64,000 bases of DNA from Chitinophaga sp. (GCF_019236475.1 NZ_JAFAIX010000012.1:1349966-1413965), one strand, 5' to 3'. Counted from the first letter of the stretch, positions 24,742 through 33,910 are shown. Notes: generated by a model not told the origin, from the letters alone. Program-made: numbers and translations.

Positions 24742-25284
24742 ATGAAAAAAATTCTTTATAGTATTCTGGCAACAACATTATTATTAGCTCTTACTATTGG
24801 AGCCTTGGAATTCTTCAGCGCTTACCCGTCCCAGGCGATTGTCTACAATACAAAGGCTCCAGTTCAGTCGATCAAGACTATAACCATTCATGCTACCCCT
24901 GAAAAAGTATGGACAATACTGACAGATGTCAATAAATGGGAGAGGTGGGAAAGTGATAATAAAAGCCCTGTTTTAAAGGGAGATTTTAAAGCCGGTAATT
25001 CATTTACCTGGAAATCAAATGGTTTATCTATATGTTCCAATATTAAAGTAGCTGAACCATATTCAAAGATCGCCTGGTCTGGCCCTGCATTCGGAACATT
25101 TGCCATTCATACCTGGACATTTACACCGCTAACCGGAGGATATACAAGGGTGGAGATCCGGGAAAGTATGGAAGGTTGGCTGGTAAAATTACTCACGCAT
25201 AAATTTCAAACCGGCCTTGACACTTCTCTGGATAAGTGGTTAGCTTCCCTCAAAGATGAAGCAGAAAAACAGCGTATTTTATAG
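24742..25284 (+). CDS. SRPBCC (START/polyketide-cyclase-like) membrane-anchored protein
   Basis: A 180-residue protein. Start chosen at ATG 24742, giving MKKILYSILATTLL with one N-terminal membrane helix or signal (about 4-22); the frame runs on to 24706 but that adds residues unlike a signal. The remainder (about 45-178) has the SRPBCC pattern: TITIHATPEKVWTILTDVNKWERW, FKAGNSFTWKSNG, YSKIAWSGPAFGTFAIHTWTF and a long C-terminal helix. These folds bind hydrophobic ligands. Ligand and role are unknown. It is divergent from the AraC gene. Confidence 0.82.
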   Translation: MKKILYSILATTLLLALTIGALEFFSAYPSQAIVYNTKAPVQSIKTITIHATPEKVWTILTDVNKWERWESDNKSPVLKGDFKAGNSFTWKSNGLSICSNIKVAEPYSKIAWSGPAFGTFAIHTWTFTPLTGGYTRVEIRESMEGWLVKLLTHKFQTGLDTSLDKWLASLKDEAEKQRIL

Positions 25285-25313
25285 GTAGAAATTAGTGCCG
25301 GTTGCCCCGACCC

Positions 25314-25350
25314 AAAAAGCCTTCAAGTCAATAGATTTGAAGGCTTTTTT
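25314..25350 (+). terminator. Terminator after the SRPBCC gene
   Basis: A perfect 13-bp stem (25314-25326 with 25337-25349), 10-base loop, with T tract. The bases just before it (25302-25313) resemble the 3' end of tRNA-Pro. Confidence 0.85.
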
Positions 25351-25470
25351 GTTTTTAGTATGTTTGATTAACCCTATCCATTCTTACATAATGTCAGGTT
25401 TGTTCTCTACATGTCAAAGTATAGCGGTCAAGCGTTTTTAATATAGCGTCTTACTTTGAAGGATCTGTGT

Positions 25471-26169
25471 TTAACAGATTAGCAACAACCTACTCTCTCC
25501 AGGCTTTTCCTCTGGTGCACGGTGAACACAAGAAGGAACTTTACTTTCAGGATGATCAACCGCCAATCTCCATAGATGACCAAGACCTAAGCTTATTGGA
25601 CGCGCATTACGTTTTGCCTGATAGTGCAGATCAAAGAAATGGTCACTTAAGAATGATTCAAAACCTTCATCTGTTCCATGATATAGTTTTTTAAGTTCAT
25701 CACGTATTTCCGGAATAAGTACTTTCTTTTCGCTTTGCCCGTTGGGTAATATTTCACTCGACTCTCCATAGTAGGTGCATAAAAAGGTATCAACTGGTAT
25801 GGGCGAGCGATCAACATGATAGGAATAAACATCGGTGGGGAAAAATGGGTAGGCATTATCCCGATCATAGTATTGGATGACATTAAGGATGGGCGATGCG
25901 CCGTGATCTTCCAATACCCTCATGTCATTTAAAAGAATTTCACGGGCAAGTTGTCCTTGTTCACTCAACTGCAGCTCACGTAGTTCCTCTTCCCCAATGG
26001 TCGTTATATTTCCGCTTAGTACTACCTTTTTAACAATCTCAGAAAAATCACCTATTAAATTACGAGTCCAACACATCGCATTAATTTCTCCAATAAATGG
26101 CGTAGAAACGAGGTCTTGAAAATTCGTGACACGGTGAATATGTTTCTCTGTATGAGATAAATCTATCAT
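25471..26169 (-). CDS. DUF1826 family protein
   Basis: A 232-residue protein. The family pattern is visible: VDTFLCTYYGESSEILPNGQ in the middle and a C-terminal SKVPSCVHRAPEEKPGESRLLL, typical of DUF1826 proteins, which often associate with metal (zinc) homeostasis genes in other phyla. No metal-related gene lies next to it here. No signal peptide or membrane helix is seen, so it is cytosolic. Function unknown. Confidence 0.75.
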   Translation of the reverse strand: MIDLSHTEKHIHRVTNFQDLVSTPFIGEINAMCWTRNLIGDFSEIVKKVVLSGNITTIGEEELRELQLSEQGQLAREILLNDMRVLEDHGASPILNVIQYYDRDNAYPFFPTDVYSYHVDRSPIPVDTFLCTYYGESSEILPNGQSEKKVLIPEIRDELKKLYHGTDEGFESFLSDHFFDLHYQAKRNARPISLGLGHLWRLAVDHPESKVPSCVHRAPEEKPGESRLLLIC

Positions 26170-26382
26170 AATAGTTTATAAAAATATAAAATCACTTGAC
26201 AACGAAGGACAGGCGTAAATTCAGGTCAATATCCTTAAGTAGCACCCACCTCCGGCATATAAAGGTAGCCAATGATAACTATAAAGTAGGAATCAAACCA
26301 GGCATAAAGGCTGAATGGTACAGTAGCTTAAACTTTCCTGTTGAATTATTGTCTGACCTCTGTACTAAAACAATTGGGGAGC

Positions 26383-27288
26383 ATGAAACAAAAGGGAATC
26401 TATGCCTTGTTTATATTAAGTGTTATCAGTTTATTCTCGTACGGATGCAATAAAAATGACCAGGTATCTGGTACAGTTGAACCTCCAAAAAGGTCTTTTG
26501 TCATATATAGCCAGATCCATTACAATCACACCCCCAGTGATTTATCAGGGTATGGGATCAGTGCTTCTGTTATACATTATCCGGGAAATTTTCTGGACAC
26601 CATTGCTGGGGATCCTTCGCGCAAGGGAAATTCGAATCTGGATTGTAAGGTGATCAATTCATCCAAATTGGCTACCCTGGCACAGGCAGATGCAAATAGA
26701 GATCCTAAAGTGCCTATCATTTTAGACATTGAGGCTTGGAGCTTCGCTGCTCAGGATTTGCCTGCAACAATAGATAGCTTTAAAAAAGTAATTAATTTAT
26801 ACAGAAGCTATAACCCCAATTCTCCATTGGGTTTTTATGGTAATTTCCCACAAACGAGATGGACTTGGAATAATATTTCTACCCCCGATAAATATCAAAA
26901 TTGGCAAAAGACGAATGATCGAATGGCAGAAATTGTACCTATGGTACAATTCTTTGCACCCGACAACTACGTCTATGGTAGTACCATTGATAAGGCCACT
27001 TGGGGGCAATATGTTCAAGCCAATTTGAGCGAGATCAAGAGATATAAGAGCAGTAATCCGGCTTATGCTTTTATATGTCCTCAAGCGATTGGAGGCAATT
27101 TTTTAAGTTATGATGATTGGAAATTTGTGTTGAGCACTTTGTACAACCTTGGTTATGATGGCGTATTTATTTGGACAAGTAATCGCGATAGTGCAGGGAA
27201 TGGAATGGAATTTACTATAGCATCACAGCTCGATTGGTGGAAAGCAACACTAGATTTTATCAAAGAGAAAAATATTACAGCTCGTTAA
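26383..27288 (+). CDS. Lipoprotein with probable TIM-barrel glycosidase-like fold
   Basis: A 301-residue lipoprotein from ATG 26383 (upstream extension to 26341 rejected because it buries the signal). Lipobox SYGC gives the acylated cysteine near residue 22. The mature part has alternating beta/alpha segments: VPIILDIEAWSF, SPLGFYGNFPQTRWTW, VPMVQFFAPDNYVYG, AYAFICPQAIGG and GYDGVFIWTSNRD. The acidic pair in LDIEAW at a strand end and WTSN at the last strand recall hyaluronidase-like glycosidases. No firm family match; enzyme activity is inference. Confidence 0.6.
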   Translation: MKQKGIYALFILSVISLFSYGCNKNDQVSGTVEPPKRSFVIYSQIHYNHTPSDLSGYGISASVIHYPGNFLDTIAGDPSRKGNSNLDCKVINSSKLATLAQADANRDPKVPIILDIEAWSFAAQDLPATIDSFKKVINLYRSYNPNSPLGFYGNFPQTRWTWNNISTPDKYQNWQKTNDRMAEIVPMVQFFAPDNYVYGSTIDKATWGQYVQANLSEIKRYKSSNPAYAFICPQAIGGNFLSYDDWKFVLSTLYNLGYDGVFIWTSNRDSAGNGMEFTIASQLDWWKATLDFIKEKNITAR

Positions 27289-27391
27289 TCAGGCCCAGTG
27301 TATACCAGGGAGCGCCTTGCAGCAATACATTAACCGTTTTCAGGACGTCCCAAATCTAATAAGGTTGAAAATTATATAAAGAAGTAAACTA

Positions 27392-27421
27392 AAAAAAGCT
27401 CGTAATAATACGAGCTTTTTT
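27392..27421 (+). terminator. Terminator after the TIM-barrel lipoprotein gene
   Basis: A perfect stem of about 12 bp (27393-27404 with 27409-27420) flanked by A and T tracts. Confidence 0.75.
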
Positions 27422-27501
27422 TATCTATATATGTGACCTTACTAATCCCAAAAGATAGCATCTATTTTTAAGCGCTGCCCTTTTATTGGTAATAGATCTG
27501 T

Positions 27502-28494
27502 TTAAACAGTCTGTGCAACTGGTTTCTTGGCATGAGCTGGCAGTGTAACACCTAAATAGTTCGCGTAGTTAAATAACTGATGTTGGAAACCTGCCTGGCC
27601 CAACCAATCCTGAATATTGTCTTTCTCCAATTCAGGAAACAGTTTAGCGGTGAAGGTGATGTAGTTCTTTTTGGGTTGTTGGTAACCTGCCAGGAGAAAC
27701 AGCTCTCCCAGTAATTGAAATGCACTTTGCAAAGTAATCTGCTTATGGTTAAATGTAACTTTAATGGCAGATGCTGCTGGGTGAGGGTTATACAGATTAC
27801 CTGTAGCTGCGAGTCCCTCTGCAACAGGGAAGTAAGGAACTACATCATTTAAATTCTGATAATGATATGCAGTAGGCAATTTGGCATCCAGATCCTTTGC
27901 GAAATCACTGTTGCCAGGTGCTGGTGCTGCAAATGTGAAGAGAGAAATGTTGTTAAGAGGTAAGCCCTTCCGTTTAAGCGTTTCTGCATAATAGGAAGCA
28001 TAAACATTGGCCATATTGCCGCCCAGGCTATGTCCTGTAATAATCAGCTCTTTACCCTGTTTGGCTGTATGGGTAATCAGAAAATCGGCGAGGGACTGGC
28101 CAGATCCCATGGTATCTTGCATCAGCAATAAACTTGTGAAAGCAACATAAGCCCCAGCACTGATGCAAGGCATAGCGGTACTAGCAAATGGCCAATATGC
28201 CAATGCTACGTCCAGGTCTTCCAGTACCCAGTCAACGAATACATCCCACTGATTGAATACATCACTAGGCACAACTGAACCTCTGATGGCCAGTGCGTAC
28301 TTTTGCCCAGTAACGTCTATGGCAACAAATGCATAGTTGGGATCAGTTACCTGACCTCCATTCCAGACTATTTTCCAGCCTGGCATGAGTGTTCCGATAT
28401 TCTTTACAGGATTGGTGTCAATGGCAACATTACAGAGTTGTACTGCATCCCTTGCATTTTGGAGTGAAGTGTTGTTTTCTGTTTTGGGTTCCAT
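27502..28494 (-). CDS. Class 3 lipase-like alpha/beta hydrolase
   Basis: A 330-residue hydrolase from ATG 28494 (upstream in-frame codons to 28626 give a basic, poorly coding N-terminus and were left out). The nucleophile elbow GHSLGG (154-159, Ser156) is that of fungal-type class 3 lipases; preceding strand KELIITGHS and following helix NMANVYASYY fit. AFAAPAPGNSDFA and YHYQNLNDVVPYFP contain the expected acid region (Asp in NDVVP). No signal peptide is seen, unusual for a lipase, so it may be intracellular or leave the cell by another route. Confidence 0.85.
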   Translation of the reverse strand: MEPKTENNTSLQNARDAVQLCNVAIDTNPVKNIGTLMPGWKIVWNGGQVTDPNYAFVAIDVTGQKYALAIRGSVVPSDVFNQWDVFVDWVLEDLDVALAYWPFASTAMPCISAGAYVAFTSLLLMQDTMGSGQSLADFLITHTAKQGKELIITGHSLGGNMANVYASYYAETLKRKGLPLNNISLFTFAAPAPGNSDFAKDLDAKLPTAYHYQNLNDVVPYFPVAEGLAATGNLYNPHPAASAIKVTFNHKQITLQSAFQLLGELFLLAGYQQPKKNYITFTAKLFPELEKDNIQDWLGQAGFQHQLFNYANYLGVTLPAHAKKPVAQTV

Positions 28495-28757
28495 AGTTTT
28501 ATTTTTGAGGTGTGAAAAATAAAGAGGGTTTCTGTTTGTTTTAGTTGTAATTATAGAAACCGTTGAAGTAGTAAATTTGTTTGGATTCCTTATTAGATTT
28601 TTATTAGTTGATAAACGCATTGTCATTCGTTTACCCTATTTGATCAGTCTGATTATTTATTTTTTAATCCTTGATGTTACGCATGTAACAATTACTCCAC
28701 TGTTGTATTACAACAACTGGAAAGAGATAGGATGGTTTCTTAGGTTTTTTCTAAACT

Positions 28758-29030
28758 TTACTCCGCAGTGGTAGGGTCAATAATGGCAGACACTTCGCTG
28801 ATAGCGTTGGCGGGGAATCCTCCTTTTTCTGCATGCTCACGAATCAGTTCTTCATTGGGTGCGATATAAACGCAGTAGATCTTGTCACCTGTGACATAGC
28901 TGTGTACCCATTGAATTTGTGGGCCCATATTGCTAAGAACGCCACATGAAGTTTGTGAAATTGCTTTCAATTGTTCTTCTGAGAATTTACCTGCACCAGG
29001 TATTTCGCGTTCGATAACATACTTAGGCAT
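28758..29030 (-). CDS. DUF4242 (nickel-binding-like) small protein
   Basis: A 90-residue protein starting at ATG 29030 with MPKYVIEREIPGAGKFSEEQL, followed by QWVHSYVTGDKIYCVYIAPNEELIREHAEKGGFPANAISEV. This is the full-length pattern of DUF4242, a ferredoxin-like dimeric fold; some relatives are called nickel-binding. The frame is open upstream to 29147 but those residues do not fit the family. Function unknown. Confidence 0.85.
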   Translation of the reverse strand: MPKYVIEREIPGAGKFSEEQLKAISQTSCGVLSNMGPQIQWVHSYVTGDKIYCVYIAPNEELIREHAEKGGFPANAISEVSAIIDPTTAE

Positions 29031-29280
29031 AATTATCAGTTTTAGTTTTTTTCCTGGAAAGTTGTATCCTGCTTGTGGTCGGGGCTTTCTGGTGTTTTGA
29101 GGGAAGCAAAAGGAGTAGTAGAAAGTATACATCCTAAATTTAAACAATTCTTAGAAGAGATCCTTCTGTTTTTTATCTGCAATAGTTGTATTTTCAATAG
29201 ATAAAGGATAGCCACGGTTGAACTTACTTTGGCTTCAAAAAGGCCCCCCATTAGCATTATTACCCCTAAAATATTAAGCT

Positions 29281-30246
29281 ATGATAAAAAGAATATTTAC
29301 ACTCTCCATTATTATGCTATCGCTAGCATTCAACCAACTTAATGCAACTAATCCTCCAGCAACACATCATAACGCATCAATATCGCAAACGAGCAAACCA
29401 GCAGCTCCCCCTGTAGGCTTTAAACATGCGTCCGCAGTGGTAAATGGTGTAAGAATACATTATGTCATCGGTGGCCAGGGAGAACCGCTGCTGCTTATAC
29501 ACGGCTTTGGCCAAAATTGGTATATGTGGAACCGCCTGCTGCCTGAGTTTTCCAAACATTTCACCGTGATCGCGCCTGACTTGCGGGGTGTTGGCGAAAG
29601 TGATAAACCAGCAACGGGCTATGATAAAAAAACAATGGCTACTGATGTACATGAACTCATGAAGAAATTAGGCTACAACTCCGTTAATCTTGCTGGTCAT
29701 GACATTGGACTAATGGTGGCCTACGCCTATGCTGCACAATTCGGTAATGAGGTGAAAAAACTGGCATTAATGGATGCATTGCTCCCTGGAGTAGAGCCAG
29801 TATGGAGCCAGGTAAGAGCGCATGCATGGTGGTTTGGTTTTTATGCATGGCCAGCTTCCGGAGAACTGGTGGCAGGAAGGGAACAATTATTCCTGACCAA
29901 TTTTTGGCCTGTAGTAGGATATGTGAAGCATCCATTTACAAAAGAGGAAGTGACTGAATTTATCCGGGCTTATTCCGTAAAAGGTGCTACCACCGGAGCT
30001 TTTCATTGGTTTGGTGCATTCAACCAGGATGCTGCGGATAATCTTCAGTTCATGAAGAATAAATTAAAAATGCCTTTGCTCGCGCTGGGAGGGGATCATT
30101 CAGCATCATCCTACCTCGTTGATCACTGCAAGCTGGTAGCGGAAAATGTAGTAGGTGCTAATATTAGTGAAGCCGGACATTGGGTAGTGCAGGAGAATAC
30201 GGCGCAAGTGCAAAAAGACCTGCTTGATTTTTTCCTCGGTAAGTAA
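29281..30246 (+). CDS. Exported alpha/beta hydrolase (epoxide hydrolase/haloalkane dehalogenase-like)
   Basis: A 321-residue enzyme with a signal peptide (about 1-22). The oxyanion-hole motif HGFGQNWYMW (74-83), nucleophile elbow LAGHDIG with Asp141 in place of serine, and the histidine in SEAGHWVVQE near the C-terminus indicate the aspartate-nucleophile branch that hydrolyses epoxides or carbon-halogen bonds. The cap domain lies between about 165 and 245. Periplasmic location is suggested by the signal. Substrate unknown. Confidence 0.88.
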   Translation: MIKRIFTLSIIMLSLAFNQLNATNPPATHHNASISQTSKPAAPPVGFKHASAVVNGVRIHYVIGGQGEPLLLIHGFGQNWYMWNRLLPEFSKHFTVIAPDLRGVGESDKPATGYDKKTMATDVHELMKKLGYNSVNLAGHDIGLMVAYAYAAQFGNEVKKLALMDALLPGVEPVWSQVRAHAWWFGFYAWPASGELVAGREQLFLTNFWPVVGYVKHPFTKEEVTEFIRAYSVKGATTGAFHWFGAFNQDAADNLQFMKNKLKMPLLALGGDHSASSYLVDHCKLVAENVVGANISEAGHWVVQENTAQVQKDLLDFFLGK

Positions 30247-30333
30247 ATGCTGATTTAGCAATTATACCAGAAATATTATGGATACAAATTAACTAAACCT
30301 ACCAATACGCACCTATATGGAAGGTTTAGTTAC

Positions 30334-30558
30334 TTATTTCATTGCTTCTCTCTCTTCGGCGCTATATTCCAATATATCTCCAGGTTGACAGTCCAATGCT
30401 TTGCAAATAGCTTCCAGTGTATCAAATCGGACGCCTTTGGCTTTCCCATTTTTTAAAATGGATAGATTCACATTTGTAACCCCAACTTGTTTAGCCAGCT
30501 CATTCAGTGAAATTTTGCGCTTGGCCATCATCACATCCAAATTGACAACTATCGCCAT
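30334..30558 (-). CDS. Small XRE-type HTH regulator (YozG-like)
   Basis: A 74-residue Cro/CI-type regulator consisting almost only of the helix-turn-helix (KISLNELAKQVGVTNVNLSILKNGKAKGVRFDTLEAICKAL), followed by CQPGDILEY. It starts two bases after the DUF2975 membrane gene ends, a pairing seen in many Firmicutes and Bacteroidota genomes. It probably regulates its own operon through the dyad at 31124-31167. Confidence 0.9.
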   Translation of the reverse strand: MAIVVNLDVMMAKRKISLNELAKQVGVTNVNLSILKNGKAKGVRFDTLEAICKALDCQPGDILEYSAEEREAMK

Positions 30559-30560
30559 AA

Positions 30561-31097
30561 CTAAATAAATGATTCGTTTTCATTTTTGACTACTATCGCC
30601 CTCACCACGAACTGGCGTACTATCCACAATATGGCTGCTAACAGCAGGTACATCGTTTGTGGTTCATTTAGCACAAAGAAGTGCATGGAAAACTGGAGCA
30701 ATCTATTAGTTATAGCCCATACAGATGTCCACTCATCTGTATGTAAGGCGTCTATATTGTTGAAAAATGTTTGAATAAATCCTAATAATGCCAATATTAA
30801 ACAGGATATAATAACCTTGTCGAATACACGAATACTATCCTCTGCAAAATAGCCAGCTCTCTTGTGCTTCCGATAGAGGCGTAGCAACAGTATCCCAACC
30901 GTCATAAATATGCTATAACTGGCAATCTTCACCACAAACCATAGAACGGGAATACCAGTACTGGGTGCTACATAAGAATGTTGACCCGAAAGCAATGGTA
31001 TTAGCCATCTGGTAAAGTAAATTAATGCCACAGCAGAGGAAACAACGGTGGCCCATGCAACCAGCCCAATAAGGTGCCGACCTTGGAGTTTATTCAT
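30561..31097 (-). CDS. DUF2975 membrane protein
   Basis: A 178-residue membrane protein with four predicted helices (about 10-32, 48-70, 90-112 and 145-168), matching the DUF2975 family. It forms a two-gene operon with the small HTH regulator. The pair is widespread, but its function is not established; a membrane sensor or modulator of the regulator is a plausible guess only. Confidence 0.82.
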   Translation of the reverse strand: MNKLQGRHLIGLVAWATVVSSAVALIYFTRWLIPLLSGQHSYVAPSTGIPVLWFVVKIASYSIFMTVGILLLRLYRKHKRAGYFAEDSIRVFDKVIISCLILALLGFIQTFFNNIDALHTDEWTSVWAITNRLLQFSMHFFVLNEPQTMYLLLAAILWIVRQFVVRAIVVKNENESFI

Positions 31098-31111
31098 AAC
31101 AATTTTTAAAT

Positions 31112-31144
31112 CGAAGATAAGTGAATTTAAAATAAAACAAAAAA
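31112..31144 (-). promoter_or_regulatory. Promoter of the DUF2975/HTH operon
   Basis: Minus strand: -33 TTTTTTG (31138-31144), 18-base spacer, -7 TATCTTCG (31112-31119; one mismatch), 14 bases before the start codon. Confidence 0.6.
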
Positions 31145-31167
31145 TATTTATCGTTTTATTTTAAATT
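31124..31167 (-). promoter_or_regulatory. Long AT-rich inverted repeat over the promoter
   Basis: A perfect 15-bp inverted repeat (31124-31138 with 31153-31167) with a 14-base spacer. One arm fills the gap between -33 and -7. It may be an operator for the small HTH regulator; alternatively it forms a weak AT-only terminator for the gene ending at 31171. Confidence 0.6.
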
Positions 31168-31170
31168 TTC

Positions 31171-31551
31171 CTAAATCCACTCCTCTTTTAGTTGCCACCA
31201 CTTTAACCTCCCATCCTCTACTTTAAAAACAGCACTGGACCTACGAACCGTTGTCTTATTCCCCATCTCCTGTTTTTCTTCATAATAAGCCAGCGTATGA
31301 TGAAAAGTGCTGAAAATTTCCAAGTTATCAATAGTGATAACAATATCCGGTCTGCTGCCTTTTGCACCCGGCAGCCATGCTGCAAATGCTGCTAATCCCA
31401 TAGCATTACCACCTGGACCTACCATGTGAAAGTCTTCACTGAAATACGATAATAACTGATCTATACTGACGGTCTTATCTGCCCTAAACCATTGCGCAAT
31501 GGCAATATGAAAGTCTATGACCATCTTCCGGGCCTCTTCTCTATGATTCAT
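31171..31551 (-). CDS. SnoaL/NTF2-like small protein
   Basis: A 126-residue protein with the NTF2-like cone fold pattern: N-terminal helices with HIAIAQWFRADKTVSIDQLLSYFSEDFHMVGPGG, then strands VITIDNLEIFSTFHHTLAYYEEKQE, TTVRRSSAVFKVEDGRLKWWQLKEEW. The family includes small enzymes and ligand-binding proteins; no specific role is assignable. Its ATG overlaps the MFS stop by 4 bases, so it is coupled to the exporter gene. Confidence 0.75.
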   Translation of the reverse strand: MNHREEARKMVIDFHIAIAQWFRADKTVSIDQLLSYFSEDFHMVGPGGNAMGLAAFAAWLPGAKGSRPDIVITIDNLEIFSTFHHTLAYYEEKQEMGNKTTVRRSSAVFKVEDGRLKWWQLKEEWI

Positions 31552-32948
31552 ATGTTTGCAAAATGTGATTTACTATAGCTGATCGCTAGTCGCCATCCAG
31601 TGAAGAATATCACTGATAAGGTGATAAAAGAGATCTCAATAGAACGACTATACGAAAAATATTCCAACAAGGTGAAAAACAAAGTACCTATGACTGCCGT
31701 TCCCGTTACACTTCCCACCTGAATAGCGGTACTGACAATCCCTGATGCTTGTCCGGCGAGGGATACGTCTATATCAGACATGATTTGTCGGAGCATGGCA
31801 GGCATCACGGTACCATGACCAATTCCGGCCATTAACAGTCCTGTTTTTAATAACAGCCCAGGCTCTGGTTCAAAGTGAATCGCAACAGCGCCCAATATAC
31901 AACCCATGGTAATCAGTAATAATCCTCCTTGTATTAAACGATGGCCTGAAAACTGGAACCGATGACTTACGAGTGGCGCTATAAAGAATCCAATGGCATA
32001 GGGCAAGACAGCCAGTCCTGCTTCAAATGCGTCTTTGTGGAGGCCATTCTGTAAGTAATATGGAAAGATGAGGAAAATCGCAGCAGTATGATTATATAGG
32101 AAGACGACACCTGCACCTTTCAGAAAGGTCACATTCCGCAACAAGGGCGTGTGCAATAAAGGCGATTTCTTTAGCGCCAGCAATCGTTCTTCATAGTGAA
32201 ATAGCAACCAGCCTGTAACTCCAGAGAAGAGAATAGAAATAAATACCCAAAGTGGCCAGTGTGCTTCCCTACCTTTTACCAACGGATAAATAAACAATAA
32301 CAAACAAACTGTTGCCAATACGATTCCCCCAATATCCAGTTTCGGACGCACTGCCGCTTGGTTCTCTTCCATAAAGAAATAAGCCATGGTACAACAGATG
32401 AGACCTACCGGGAGATTAACCATGAACACACTTTCCCAAGTCCACCCAAAGAGATGCGCATCTATCAATATACCACCCAGCAACTGACCAGCTATTACCG
32501 CCAAACCAAATACGGCTCCAAATATGCCCATGGCTCTGGGTTGTTCTGCTGGCGGAAATATTACCCTAATCGTGGCGATTACCTGTGGCGCAAGCATGGC
32601 CGCGCCCATTCCCTGGATAATCCTAGAGGCTATCAGCCAGTTAATGTCTTTCGCATTGGCACAACAGGCGGATGCAAAGGTGAATAACAACATCCCAGAC
32701 ATAAACACTCTTTTACGTCCGAAAATATCTCCTAACCGTCCCCCTGTAACTACCAATACCGCATAAGTCAGTCCATATCCCGCCACTACCAGTTGCAATG
32801 CGGTTTCTGATGCATTAAGGGCCGTTTTAATATCTGGTAAAGCCACATTGACGATAATAAAATCCAGCGGCGATAAGAACGCTCCAGCAGATAATATGGC
32901 CAGTATCAGCCATCTGCGCGTGGAGTACGCCGATTGTATTGCATCCAT
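31548..32948 (-). CDS. MFS drug/H+ antiporter, DHA2 type
   Basis: A 466-residue inner-membrane transporter with about 14 hydrophobic segments, the DHA2 (14-helix) drug efflux layout. Motif A variant GGRLGDIFGRKRVF between helices 2 and 3 and RIIQGMGAAMLAPQV (motif B) are clear. Compounds exported are unknown. It is divergent from the AraC gene at 33031, which is the likely regulator, and coupled to the NTF2-like gene downstream. Confidence 0.92.
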   Translation of the reverse strand: MDAIQSAYSTRRWLILAILSAGAFLSPLDFIIVNVALPDIKTALNASETALQLVVAGYGLTYAVLVVTGGRLGDIFGRKRVFMSGMLLFTFASACCANAKDINWLIASRIIQGMGAAMLAPQVIATIRVIFPPAEQPRAMGIFGAVFGLAVIAGQLLGGILIDAHLFGWTWESVFMVNLPVGLICCTMAYFFMEENQAAVRPKLDIGGIVLATVCLLLFIYPLVKGREAHWPLWVFISILFSGVTGWLLFHYEERLLALKKSPLLHTPLLRNVTFLKGAGVVFLYNHTAAIFLIFPYYLQNGLHKDAFEAGLAVLPYAIGFFIAPLVSHRFQFSGHRLIQGGLLLITMGCILGAVAIHFEPEPGLLLKTGLLMAGIGHGTVMPAMLRQIMSDIDVSLAGQASGIVSTAIQVGSVTGTAVIGTLFFTLLEYFSYSRSIEISFITLSVIFFTGWRLAISYSKSHFANI

Positions 32949-33030
32949 TCTGATTTATTTGAATAGCAAAATAACAGTAGATAGTACAATAAAAATGGTA
33001 TTTTAAGGGGTTTGTTTTGTACCTTTAAAG

Positions 33031-33900
33031 ATGGCATTTACGAAAATTATTGATCAGGCAGAAGTGGTGATAGTGCAGATGGGAACGGAAGTTTACAAGT
33101 TTCGTTCTGATTATTATTTTGAGATGGCATTCGTGTTGGAGGGCAGTGGTCTACATACAGATCAAAAATATAATTATCGGTATGGGCCTCGTAAATTGTT
33201 TTTACTACAACAGGGCGTACAATATACCTTCGAACCGGAAAACAATAGCAGTATTGCGTTCTTGCGATTTAGTCCTGGGTTTATTGATCAAGTACGATTT
33301 GAAAATGAGCGCATCGAAACCTGCGATAACCTTAAAAAAATCGGCTATATCCTGCATCACTTCCATGCAAAAGCAGGATGTATATTCCGAGAGAAAGTAG
33401 ATGAAAAAACGGCCCATGTGCTGCTGGAAGGGATTATTCGGGAATATCAGCAGAAGTCATACGGACATGTGCTCATCATTCGGCAATCGCTATCCATTCT
33501 CATCAATCTGATTGCCCGAAACCTCATTGCCAGTGAAGGGCCGGGCGTCAACACCGGCAGCGATCAGCCTGCGGGCATGCGCCTGATTACGTATATCCAA
33601 CAACATATCACTGATCCTGTAGCCCTGAAAACGGAGGTGATGGCGGAAAAGCTGAATATATCCCCGCATTATTTGGGCGAGTATTTTAAAAAACATACGG
33701 GTCGGAATATCCAGGATTACCTAGTGGAATACCGAATGAAATTGATTGAAACCCGATTGGTGTATAGCAATATGCGCTTGAAGGAAATAGCATCTGAACT
33801 GGCGTTTAATGATGAAAGTTACCTGACGAAGTATTTCAGGAAGTATAAAGGAATGACGCCAGGAGCGTATAGGAAACGATATAGAAATATCAATCAATAA
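33031..33900 (+). CDS. AraC family transcriptional regulator
   Basis: A 289-residue protein. The N-terminal part (about 1-140) looks like a cupin sensor (YFEMAFVLEGSGLHTD, KLFLLQQGVQYTF). The C-terminal part (about 190-289) has the double helix-turn-helix MAEKLNISPHYLGEYFKKHTGRNIQDYLVEYRM and LKEIASELAFNDESYLTKYFRKYKGMTPGAYRKRYR, the AraC signature. Its divergent position suggests it controls the MFS exporter. A TACCTTTA near -7 consensus lies at 33020-33027, too close to the start to be convincing. Confidence 0.92.
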   Translation: MAFTKIIDQAEVVIVQMGTEVYKFRSDYYFEMAFVLEGSGLHTDQKYNYRYGPRKLFLLQQGVQYTFEPENNSSIAFLRFSPGFIDQVRFENERIETCDNLKKIGYILHHFHAKAGCIFREKVDEKTAHVLLEGIIREYQQKSYGHVLIIRQSLSILINLIARNLIASEGPGVNTGSDQPAGMRLITYIQQHITDPVALKTEVMAEKLNISPHYLGEYFKKHTGRNIQDYLVEYRMKLIETRLVYSNMRLKEIASELAFNDESYLTKYFRKYKGMTPGAYRKRYRNINQ

Positions 33901-33910
33901 TAAAGTAATT

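Noticed and set aside
22651..25313. A confirmed genomic island between tRNA-Pro and its 3' fragment
   Set aside because: No integrase, recombinase or phage gene is present and the fragment is only about 12 bases; kept as a low-interest finding.
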